Assembly: GCA_030374765.1 (NCBI GenBank)
Contig: JARGXX010000001.1
Span: 1,860,001 to 1,924,000 of the forward strand
Source of the DNA: Agarophyton chilense
Lineage: Eukaryota > Rhodophyta > Florideophyceae > Gracilariales > Gracilariaceae
Direction: 5' to 3'
Length of the DNA stretch: 64,000 nucleotides
Made by a program: the position numbers and the translations under genes. The notes beneath the pieces were generated by a model. That model saw only the letters and a list, made by a program, of their open reading frames with translations, made no database searches and was not told the origin of the DNA. Each line of letters opens with the position of its first letter. Positions within the stretch are counted from its first letter, which is position 1. This document shows positions 51,203 to 60,619 of this stretch, one piece after another.

Positions 51203-54200
51203 CTACGACGAACCGTCGTGCTCCGGGGAATCGTCGTGTCGGGAGGCAGTTTGGGGGGGCGATTTGGGAGTATTCGGGTCAATGGTTGGATTATTCGGAC
51301 CAATGGTTGCCCCCTTCTGAATGCCGCGCTCCGACTGGCTGATTCTGCGCCAATAGCGGGACAAAAAAATATCCGGAATGGTTTGAGGCTCTTTCCAAGT
51401 ATCTTCTTTAGGTGTGTAGCCGAACCAACGGACGCGATAGGGCATAGCTCCATCTTCTCCCAGACCGGCTGAGATGATGCGCTGAGATGATGCGCTCAGT
51501 CACATATTCCGGTTGATGTTCATCCTCCGAAAGGAGAGTGTGGTCCAGAGGGGCGAATCCACCTGAGTCGGTTGGGAGCGATGGGTCATAGTAGTTGGCA
51601 TTGACCATCGTGTCCGTGGGGGTAATCGAGTCCTCGGGGACTGCCTTAGGGGGTGTGGAGACTTGAGTGTCGACCTGAGGTCGTGGTGCTTCCGTTGGGC
51701 CAGGGGGCTGGGACGTTCGTTGTACGAAGGAACTGGGAGGGAGCTCTTGTCACGCGGTCAATGGACACGGTGTCCTGTAGGCCGTCAATGAGTAAAGTGA
51801 TGGTATGTTCATTGGGCTGAAGGACTTTGTAGGGTCCCGTAGAGCGGGGTAAGAGCTTCCTCGTAGTGTCCTCGAGTTCCTCACTGTCCTTCGGTGGCCG
51901 GTACGGGTAAACCAGGTCTCCTTTCCTAAAGGTCGGTGTGATCCAAATTGCTTTGTCGAAATTGCATTTGTAGCCCCGTTGTGAGTTGGTTAGTGCAGTT
52001 CTGGCCGATTGGAGAATGCGGTCAACGCGTCGGCGCGAGTAGCGCTTCGCCTTGGTAGGAGTCATCCCTTCGCTTATGTCCTGGGGTATGTTAGACTCCT
52101 GAAGGTCAATAGCTATCGGCGGCGGCGCTCTCATTAGCGTTAAGTCGAAAGGCGTTGTCCCTGTGGGAGCGTGCACCTGCGTGTTGTAGGCATAAACGAG
52201 TTGCTCAACGTATTGGTCCCAGTCCAATGGGTGCTCCGAAACGCAGTGCGCCAATCGGTCCAGGAGGGTGCGGTTGAAGCGTTCGGCTTGGCCATTGGTT
52301 TGTGGGTGGTACGCCGTGGTGGTAAGATGTTTGATACCTAAGGTAGCACATACATGCGAGAAGAATTTGGATACAACCTGGCTGCTGCTATCCGTAAGGA
52401 GGTAGAGTCGCATGCCATATGGGTATACCCAGTGGGACAAGAAGGCCGTGGTGATATGCGTGGCCGTTGTCTTCCCTAGGGGAAGGGCTCGGGTAAGCTT
52501 GGTAAACCTATCGGTTATAACCAAAACAAACCGTTTCCCATGGGACGACTTAGGCAAAGACCCAAGTATATCCATTGCGACATATTCCATCGGACCTGTG
52601 GCGGGGAAGAGCTTGAATTTAGCCTGATAGTTGTCGCGAGACCCTGGGATCTGTGCGCACGATGCACATGTCCGAGCGGTTTGCCATAGGTCCTGCTCCA
52701 TTAGTGGCCAGTAGAAAAACTTCCTTAGGGTCTGGTGCATTCGTCGGCCTCCAGCATGACCAGCCAAGCGGGGGAAATGGGTGAGATATAGGAATCGCGC
52801 CCTTAGCGAACTTGGTATTACCTGTTGGAGTGCGCCATCAAGCGGTGAGCGGCGACATAGTAGTCCAAATCTGTCATAGTCGAACAGGCATCCTAGGGTT
52901 CCTACTAATTGGGCTGTTTCCTTGCAGTACTCGTCTTCGACCTGCGCCTGTAGCACTAATGAACGAATGAAAATATTTTCGGAAACTAACACCTCCAAAT
53001 TTGGATAAATTCACGGGTTTTTCGGTCATCTCAATTCGTCCTTTTTTGACCACTGAACTAGCATTCCGAGAACACTGACGTTGACCGTGTAGCCACCTTT
53101 AGCTTTCCTGGGAGGACGACGTGACCGAGAGAGTCCACTGAGGCCTGGAAGAAAGCGCATTTGTGGAGCTTCAGTGTTACTCCAGCGTCCTGTAGGATTG
53201 TTAGCTCCTTCTTCACGTGGCGAAAGTGCTCCTTTACGGTCCATGAGAAGAGTATAACGTCATTCAAATAAACCAGGGCGAACTACCATTTGACTCTAAA
53301 CATTATAATGTCCATTACTCGTTAGAAAGTGGCTGGTGCATTCTTCAAACCAAAGGGCATGCGAGAAAATCTGAACAGACCATCATACGTGGTAAAGGTT
53401 GTCAGCGCTCTCGCGTCTTCGGCCAAAGGGATTTGCCAATATCCCGAGTTAGCGTCCAGTGTGGTAAATATGACAGCTTCGCCTAAGGAATCCAGAAAGT
53501 CGTCCATGCGGGGTATCGGGTATGAGTCCCTCTTGGTTACTGCTTTCAGCTTGCTGTAGTCGTCATAGAACCTGGCGGAGCCATCTTTCTTTGCCACGAG
53601 GAAAAGGGGACTTTCCCATTAGAATTGGTTTGGAAGCGCTGTCTCTCTGACTTGAACTTAACGCATCTTGTCTATCTGGTCGGCAACAGTTTTCCTAGCC
53701 TTAAGTCCTGTATGATATGGGAGCTGGAACTGTGGTCTATCATCATCCTGAAGGTCAATATGGTGTGTAGTAGCTCTGATTGTGCCCAATCTACCTGACC
53801 ACATGGCCTGGTATTCCCTGAGGAGATCAAGTACCTGGGGCCTATAGGATTCGAATTCTTCGCCGATGGCGACCGTTCTCTCCCAAGAGTCGACGTCCTC
53901 GTCAAAATTTGGCGTCGCAAGATTATCCATTTGGGCCTCCATAAGGGCCACGGGCGCGGGTAGAGTGATACAAATCACTGTACCTTTAGGTAACCGCACT
54001 GGTTTATCTCGGAAGTTGCTGATTGTGACCAGAAAGGACCTGTTGGGGTGGACGTCCATTACTCCATTGGCCATCAAGGTAAGGTGCTTCAGAACCGTTT
54101 TCGGGTGGTTCTGAATAGGTACGAGACCTGAGGACTAGGAATGGACCGATACAGCGATTTGGGTGATCGGGGGTATCGATATGGCCTTTTACAGGCGAAC

Positions 54201-54680
54201 TTTATTGAACTTCGTGTTTTCGGAGACAACCACTCGTTTGCGGTAAACTTCTGGCCCTGGAGTTGAACCAGTTATGGAGAGGGAAGGTGCGCGGTAAAAC
54301 GCGACTTTCCTAAAACCTGGACAAATGGCCTTAATGTATCGATCGATAAAGGAGGTTCCTATGATTGCCTCGGCGCCCAAGTTAGGACATACAAGAAACC
54401 ACGTGCGGACTTTTTATTTTCCTGCCTGGAGGTAAAGTAGTACTATCCCTTTAATGTCCATTGGTCTACGAGACGCATCGGTAATCCTTGGGGTCTTCCT
54501 TGCATGAACGAAATCTTGCCAACCCAGTGGGAGCAGCTTTGGATGGTCCAAGTTGGGACCAGCGCCTGAGTCCAATACAGCTGTGGTCACTCGAGAGTTG
54601 TTGGAACGAAGTCCTATGGTTACTCGAACTTTATAGTTGTCTTCCCTGAGGATGCTGACGGGGTCGTTACTGTGTTCCAA
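51203..54680 (-). pseudogene. pol: Element 2 Pol, inactivated and lacking RNase H
   Basis: Protease: VLDSGAGPNLDHPKLLP (about 54,590) and AEAIIGTSFIDRYI (about 54,370). RT: SYPIPRMDDFLDSLGEAVIF and TLDANSGYWQI (53,597-53,322), then a stop and a motif C reading YLND, where one catalytic Asp is Asn (about 53,265). Coding continues to 53,058, after which the frame jumps to a sequence upstream of integrase, so RNase H is deleted. Integrase (52,998-51,646) has the HHCC site, VAMDILG, LYLLTDSSSQ and QAERFNRTL. The chromodomain (51,608-51,203) reads YVTERIISAHHLS, then MPYRVRWFGYTPKEDTW in another frame. Confidence 0.85.
51468..51493. repeat. 13-bp tandem duplication in the chromodomain
   Basis: GCTGAGATGATGC twice in direct succession. 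Thirteen is not a multiple of three, and the chromodomain changes frame exactly here. Confidence 0.85.
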
Positions 54681-55082
54681 TTGTGGTTACTCCTGAGTGG
54701 TCCATTGTGGGTGGTTTGTATTGGGAGGTGAGGAGCTCTTTGGCTCATGACCATCCAATTGGTTGAGGCAGGGGCTTAACGAGGCAAGATTTTCCTCGAG
54801 TCTTCCTTCTAGAAGTTTTCCGATGGGGTTTCCGTTTCTTCCTGAGGATAGGGTTCTTCCACGGGGTCGTCCGTAGGGTTTAAAATGGCGTGGACCTGTG
54901 GGGCTTTGATCGGAGTATCCGGAGGCGTGGCATAGCGTGAGCATCCAGGGGTCCCTGGGGTTCGTTTCTGTGCCCTGTTCTCCATTCCTTCGGATCTCCG
55001 CACCCTGTATTCTCTTCTCTGAGGGCTAGGAGGTTTTTTCGAGCGTCCTCAGGTAGATACCTCGTAAAATCACATGGTTGGC

Positions 55083-57123
55083 CTATGAAAACGCAGAGGA
55101 ATCAAGCCCTTGCGGCGCGAACAAAAAATTCCTTGCGGAGCGGAAAGGGAGAATACCTGGGCGTGGGTGGTCCAGTGGTCGCTGTAGTTCCCTGGGAGGT
55201 AAATGATGGTGGCCCAGACGGAGAAGCACTGAAGTTGACCGCGAGGACATCTCCCGAGTCGGCATAATGGGGTGATGATTCCATGTCCGATTCCGTGGAG
55301 CTAACAAAATGGGCTTGGTTAGGTTTACGAAATGGGGTTGCGTGTCCTCTGGATAGGTCAGCATTCTGACTGAAAGTCCTGTAGGTTTTGCCATAACCCT
55401 CGGCATAAGTAACGAGCCTTCGGAAGGAGTATTGTGGTTTTTCCGTGTGGTAATTGAGCACATGTGTCCGAATGGCAGGGACAAATCCCGTGACGAAGGG
55501 AAGTTTAAGCCGTCTTTCGGAGAACACGTTTCCGCATCGGTAAGCCTTCTTCCATATGTCGTCTGCAAAAGCCGATTCGGTCATGTTAGAGCTCTGCCTA
55601 AAGGATATTAATTCCTGATGGGCATCCATTATAACGTCATCCGTGGCGTAAGTTTCCAAGAGGTAATGGGCAACCTGAGGGTATGACCTGAGGAGCTCAT
55701 GGTTTTGAGAATCCACGAGGTCAGTTGTACCAGATATCTTCGAAACCACTCGGTCACGCGCCTGTCATGTAAGGAAGAATTTGAAAAGGTACAGAGCGAC
55801 GCTCTCGTGGACACCGTTCTGATCGCAGGCCGTACGGAACAATCTGAGAAGCCTAAGGACAGCAATGGGATCGGAACCAGAGAATTTGTCTGTAATGGTT
55901 AGTTGCATCCGTTTGGCCCATTTGGCGACTCTGCGAGCCACCGAACCAGAATATTTCGCGGGCCTGCCGGCCAGCCAGTAATCCCAAAAGTCTAGAACAT
56001 TAAGGAAAAATTCGTTGGTTGTTGTCAGTTGTCTGAGGCCTCGAACGGCAGCCTTATCCTCTTCCGAATCGGTCGTTTCGGTCGAGGCCGATTCGGAATC
56101 ACTCGTGTCCGAATGATCGCTTCTCTTGCTACTTCTTTTCTTCTTTCTCCTTCGGTTGCTTCTTTTCTTCTTTCCAGCGGAGTAGGGACCTAAAGGATCG
56201 ATCTCTCTATCAGATCCGATGGTCCCCTGAGGTCGCTGTACGTCATATAATTCGTCGGGTGGGGAAAGCGGTCTCTGTTATAGACGCGGAGCTTCTCTTC
56301 TGCTCCTCGCTTGTCGCTCCATTGGATTCTCCTGCTGGGCAACCTTTCTTTCATCTAGACGCGGAGCTTCTCTTCTGCTCCTAGATTGTCCCACCATGGC
56401 GTTTTCCTGATGGTATTCCCGGCGAGGGGCGGATAACGCCTCCACTCCTGGGGGCTCGGTATAAGGCTGCCGAATGGAGACCGGATGGTTAATTTGTGGT
56501 GGGGTGGTCTTAGGAACCAAATTGCCTGCCTGGCGAGTGACTGCTCCTTCAACGGCCTGTAGGAGGGAGTCTATGAAAAAGTCAGACTCCAATACCTTAG
56601 GGACGATTCGAACGATGAGGTAATCCGTATGGTCAGCGATCACCGTAGCAATTCGAACGTCCGCAATGGAATCCAAGTGGGTTGGGCAGAGCTCATGGAG
56701 ACGGGGCCAGAGAAGGTCGGCAAGACCTGCGGGCAGGTTTTCTCGAATTCCTTCAGTCTGGGGGGTTTCTCCTTGATGTGTCCGTGGCCTAGAGGTGGCC
56801 CTGGTGAGGCTTTCTCGTAAACGCGCTGCCATCGTGGGTTCTCGGCGAATATTTTCAGGGTTATCCAGTGCGGTCGGTACTACTTGCGGCTGGCTCCTCG
56901 TTCTCCTGCGATCGCTAGCGGTATAAACCTGAGGGTCAGGCGACATCGCCGGAGTTGTAGTTGCACTTCGTTCTGCCGTTGGAGTCCTATGGTCGGGTCG
57001 GTTGGGTGTGTTTCCTACATCCGTAATGGCGGTTGCTTCTGTACTTCTGGTCCGTTGGGGAATTAAACCAAAGGTTAGAATCCGGATAATTCTTCGTTCC
57101 AGTGGTCCGTTCAAATATGCCAA
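55083..57123 (-). pseudogene. gag: Element 2 Gag, broken
   Basis: 57,123-56,278 is an Arg/Thr/Pro-rich N-terminal region ending in two copies of a QxRSRREAPRL unit, then a stop. Reading on gives a Lys/Ser-rich linker and a capsid-like region with QLTITDKFSGSDPIAVLRLL and, after another TGA, VAHYLLETYATDDVIMDA, FADDIWKKAYRCGNVF and PFVTGFVPAIRTHVLNYH (55,749-55,102). These resemble the element 1 capsid (AFHRCGNVYPAGERF). No zinc knuckle found. Confidence 0.75.
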
Positions 57124-57124
57124 A

Positions 57125-57145
57125 GGATTCTAAGTCGTGAGACCA
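57125..57145 (-). other. Primer-binding site of element 2
   Basis: In element sense TGGTCTCACGACTTAGAATCC begins 3 nt inside the LTR, with the TGG that pairs with a tRNA CCA end. The primer would be a tRNA ending ..GTGAGACCA; I cannot assign the amino acid. Confidence 0.65.
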
Positions 57146-57148
57146 AAA

Positions 57149-57599
57149 TGTAACGCAATGACGGTTGGGTCAGCGTACGGGTCTCGACCGGTGGTAGCGT
57201 GGTAGAGCGCGTCATAAGGTTCGAATCCTTGACGGCGGTACTCCCAGAGTACTTGGTGCAATGGGCCGGCGTTTACTGCGTAGTCCTACAGGTTGGAGCT
57301 ACGGAAACGATGGCTTGAAGACCAAAGGGTGGAACTAATATACCAAAGGGGTTTATTAAGTATCCTAACGGTGCCTACCGTACTCTAAGGGAGAAGCGTC
57401 ACTAGAGCCAAGTAAATAGTACTGGCGAGGCGCTGAGATCTCCCTGGCACTGTAGTGTTAATCTATTACACAAATTAAATTAAAATAATAATCTACATGA
57501 GTCCACCTGAGGTCGACCCGTACACGTGTCACGTGCACGAAGCGAGCACGAACTTTCGAAGTCCTGCGAAGAAACCCCCTTGAAGGGCATTGTCCTTCA
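57149..57599 (-). repeat. LTR shared by elements 2 and 3
   Basis: TGTAACGC to TCCTTCA. To its left is the element 2 primer-binding site, making it that element's 5' LTR. To its right is the element 3 polypurine tract, making it that element's 3' LTR. The right-hand 68 bp differ from element 2's other LTR, so it looks like a recombinant. Confidence 0.75.
57200..57228 (+). other. tRNA-like Pol III A-box/B-box pair in LTR (right copy)
   Basis: TGGTAGAGCGC, then CATAA, then GGTTCGAATCC. The TAGAGCGCGTCATAAGGTTC stretch is reminiscent of a tRNA-Met with the anticodon stem removed. Same place and strand as in the left LTR. Confidence 0.5.
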
Positions 57600-57614
57600 T
57601 ATCCCCCTCCTTAG
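57600..57614 (-). other. Polypurine tract of element 3
   Basis: In element sense CTAAGGAGGGGGATA abuts the LTR start TGAAGGAC. Thirteen bases (CTAAGGAGGGGGA) recur inside pol at three other places in this window. Confidence 0.85.
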
Positions 57615-57634
57615 GTGACGAACACGCCGTCGAC

Positions 57635-59503
57635 ATGGCGGGAAGGCAACGGTCCAACCGGCATAAGAGCGAGCCGCGTAACGCGTCCAGCGACCACTCG
57701 ACTGTCGAAGGCAGAGCTGCATCACCGAACGACAAACGCAACAACGCGGTAACCACTCCTCGAACTTCGAGCGCTCTTCCGCATCGAACGCCAACTTCCA
57801 GCGACCACATCCCGATGCCTCGGCGACCAGCACTCCCGATGACCGGTGGTGACACTCCCCGCCGGGGTTACTTCTCCGGTTTCCATTCGGCTCCCCTTCC
57901 GCGGGGGAGTGCCTCCTCAACCGCGCCGAGCCGATCCCGGGGTCCCGTTGAAGCTTCAAGCCACATGACTCCTGCAGAGGACACCTGGCCCAGTTTCGAC
58001 GAACTCGTCGGGTTAAACCCGCGTCAACATGCGGCGATTCTCCGGAGAGCTCCGTGGTTCCATCCGACAGCGGTCTTCGACGAAGATCTCGTGGCCCCGT
58101 ATGCTGATGGCAATGCGCGTCTCCCGGGCGAGCTGCCGGCTTTGATCACCACTTCGTGGGACTGGCGACGCCGTGTGGCGGTTCCCGTTCGCGCGATTCT
58201 GCGGCGAAGGCGCGAGTCGGCGGAAGAGGCGCATTGTACCTTCGTCCACATCGGCTACTCACGGATCAACCGGGCAAACTTTCAATACCTCATCCCCGAC
58301 GAATTCGGCTTTGACCTACGGATGTACCGGACGCACGGTGAGATCGGCTATTGTGACCGCCTTGCGGCGTTGGGAACTTACGCATGGCGCGGTCAACCGC
58401 GAGCGCGTCAAGAAGCGATCTGCTGGGTCCGTCCGATCATTCGTGCCGAGTTCCGTCACCTTCGTCTTGAGTCCCGATATCGGTGGTTCCAGAACTTCAT
58501 CCGCGAGGAGCGTCGGGGCAGATCCCGCTTTGGTTTCCTTGTCCCTTATCAGAACACGGAGATAAACCGGATTAGTCCCTGCTACCAGTTCGGGCGATAC
58601 GTTCCCCTGCCTGGGTGGTGGTCCTCCGTCGAGGTGTGCCGGGGATGTTACGTGGAGTTGCCTCCAGTCGTCTCCTATCTGGGCTCGTTCCTCATCGAGG
58701 ATCCGCACTCCGGTTTATGGTCCGTGGTCCTAACCGAATGGGCAGTCCGCGCCGTGGCGTACATCTTGTGGGAAGCCTACGACCAGTATCGACTGTGGTA
58801 TCTTCCTCCGCGTTTGCGTGGTTTCATCCGGCAGCTGGACCTTCAACTCCCTCTTGGAGGTGTCAATAATGCTGATGAAGCTCAGGAGCTCATCGACATC
58901 ATTGGGCGTGTCGACTGGGCTGTCGTGCCTGTCCGGCAGAGCGGCCGTGGTCAAGAAACCGGTGGGGCTGATCGGTCTCCGGGGCGTCGCACGCCATTGG
59001 CGGGAGATTTCATCTTCTTTAACCCATGGGAGCAGCAAGAGATTTCCGAGGCGGAGGCGTCGGCACTCCGGATAACTCCGCGATGCATACCATACGGGCA
59101 CCCCGTGGGGTTTGTCAACTCGGATGACTTCTACTACGCCTATGGCGGTGATGATCTCCCAGAGGACGAGGGCGAATACCGTGGCGACAATGTCATGGAG
59201 GACGTTGGAGATCCCGATGGTGCCAATACTACGGCGCAGCCGGCGCAAGGAGCGACTCACGCAGGTGCGGTGGTCGATCCAGTGGCGGCGGCGTTGCCGG
59301 ACGAGCCGGAAGTTATCGAGGTTCCCATACGCCCAGAGGCGGTCGTGATCTCCCAGCTCCTTCGGGGTGTTGGACTGAACGCGCAAGCGGCGAGCGCTGA
59401 CATCGGTGCGATGAGAGACGCCCTCGTGGCACGCCTGACCGGCGGGAGTAACTTCGCTAGTGACTCGGTTGGCGCGCACGGCAATCCGGGTTCTTCCAAC
59501 TAA
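57635..59503 (+). CDS. Antisense ORF of element 3, unknown protein
   Basis: 622 codons from the ATG at 57,635, only 20 bp after the polypurine tract, on the strand opposite to gag-pol. The frame is also open a little upstream but without an ATG. Layout: a basic Ser/Thr/Pro-rich disordered start (1-110); a globular-looking region rich in Trp, Tyr and Arg (about 115-405: DELVGLNPRQHAAIL, RRRESAEEAHCTFVHIGYS, GWWSSVEVCRGCYVELPP, VVLTEWAVRAVAYILWEAYD); an acidic region (about 490-560: YAYGGDDLPEDEGEYRGDN); and a short helical C-terminus (IGAMRDALVARLTGG). No known motif is visible. It converges on the chromodomain end of pol, leaving 213 bp between stops. Antisense ORFs are known from plant Tat-lineage elements; here it is in a chromovirus. 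Confidence 0.7.
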   Translation: MAGRQRSNRHKSEPRNASSDHSTVEGRAASPNDKRNNAVTTPRTSSALPHRTPTSSDHIPMPRRPALPMTGGDTPRRGYFSGFHSAPLPRGSASSTAPSRSRGPVEASSHMTPAEDTWPSFDELVGLNPRQHAAILRRAPWFHPTAVFDEDLVAPYADGNARLPGELPALITTSWDWRRRVAVPVRAILRRRRESAEEAHCTFVHIGYSRINRANFQYLIPDEFGFDLRMYRTHGEIGYCDRLAALGTYAWRGQPRARQEAICWVRPIIRAEFRHLRLESRYRWFQNFIREERRGRSRFGFLVPYQNTEINRISPCYQFGRYVPLPGWWSSVEVCRGCYVELPPVVSYLGSFLIEDPHSGLWSVVLTEWAVRAVAYILWEAYDQYRLWYLPPRLRGFIRQLDLQLPLGGVNNADEAQELIDIIGRVDWAVVPVRQSGRGQETGGADRSPGRRTPLAGDFIFFNPWEQQEISEAEASALRITPRCIPYGHPVGFVNSDDFYYAYGGDDLPEDEGEYRGDNVMEDVGDPDGANTTAQPAQGATHAGAVVDPVAAALPDEPEVIEVPIRPEAVVISQLLRGVGLNAQAASADIGAMRDALVARLTGGSNFASDSVGAHGNPGSSN

Positions 59504-59716
59504 TTCCTTGTGATCTTGGTTAGTATATCTTGCTGTGCGGTAGTGTGTGCAGCAACTTCGAAAATAGTAAACTGCTTCCGTCTATGACGTATTTCTTTTC
59601 TTTTTTCTCTTCTACTTCTTCTGAGTGTCCCTCCTCCAGGTCTTCTGTGCATCTTCTCTTTTTCCAAAGGGTCCTTATCCAGATCTTCTGTTTCTTTATC
59701 CCCATCGGGTGTCTTC
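59504..59716. other. Convergent spacer between antisense ORF and pol
   Basis: T/C-rich on the plus strand (TTTTCTTTTTTCTCTTCTACTTC). It may hold the 3' end signals of the antisense transcript. Confidence 0.4.
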
Positions 59717-60605
59717 TTATCCCACATGGGCTCGGTCTATGGTAGCCGGCAAAGCCGTGACAGTACGACGATGATACTGTACCACCTTTGACCGAGGTAG
59801 GTGCTCTATCGGTTCGTCTGAATCCCATTCGGGGCCGTACCCGTACCAACGGACCAAGTATTGGAGATACCCCTTTGGGTGGTAGGAGTGCTCCAAAATG
59901 CGTCCGACCACGAACTCTTGTCGGTACACTTCCCGGCCCTCCCGTATGACGGTGTCGCTATTTTCGGGTGGTACCCGTCCTGAGCCAGGGGGTACCGAAG
60001 TGATCATGCGTTGGGCGGCTTCGCTCCGATCGGACCCTGTAGCGCGCAAGGCAGTCCTCGGCTGAGTAGAATGTCGACCCGACTTCGGCGGTTCATTTTC
60101 TCCAAGTGCCTGGCTTGTTTCGGCGCTTCCCACTCCGGTTGGAGGGCCCACACCAGCGGGTAACCCGGGTGGTCGTTCCGCTAATCGGCGTGGTGAAGCT
60201 CGCTTCGGCGGTGAGATTCGCTGGGGCGGTGGCGCATTGTCGCACCTCTCTGTCCCACGGCGAGATTCCGTGTAGTCACGTGAGCGTTCCAATGGCTGGC
60301 TGTCCAGCGTCGGCGCCGTTGATGTATCCGCCTCCCTATGCGGGGTACTTGGCGGGGCGTCGTTCACTCGTACTGTATCAGGTTGCAGTGCGTCGAGCGC
60401 ATTTGCATTCCGTATTGCACGTGTGGTGACACCTCGGCGAGTGTTGGTGGCTTTACCCACAGCTGCGTTCTGGGGCTTGGATAGCGACTGCGTCAAGTCG
60501 TGCAGGACGTCGATATCAGGCACCCCTGATGGGTGAAGAATGACACGCGACGGTGCGGCGTTTCCAGCGACGGTATCGACCGGATTACGACGGCTGTCGG
60601 GCGCC

Positions 60606-60619
60606 TCCCCCTCCTTAGA
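60606..60619 (-). other. Internal polypurine-tract copy, element 3 (IN-chromodomain linker)
   Basis: TCTAAGGAGGGGGA in element sense, encoding SKEGE at the same place as the element 1 copy (32,708-32,721). Confidence 0.55.

Larger units (their letters stand above)
48047..57599 (-). mobile_element. Element 2: Ty3/gypsy chromovirus with antisense ORF, decayed
   Basis: LTR-bounded on both sides (48,047-48,492 and 57,149-57,599), minus strand. Order in sense: LTR, primer site, gag, protease, RT, (RNase H deleted), integrase, chromodomain, antisense ORF, polypurine tract, LTR. All genes carry stops or frameshifts. No matching 5-bp duplication flanks it (GGAAT on the left). The right-hand LTR also serves element 3. 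Confidence 0.88.
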
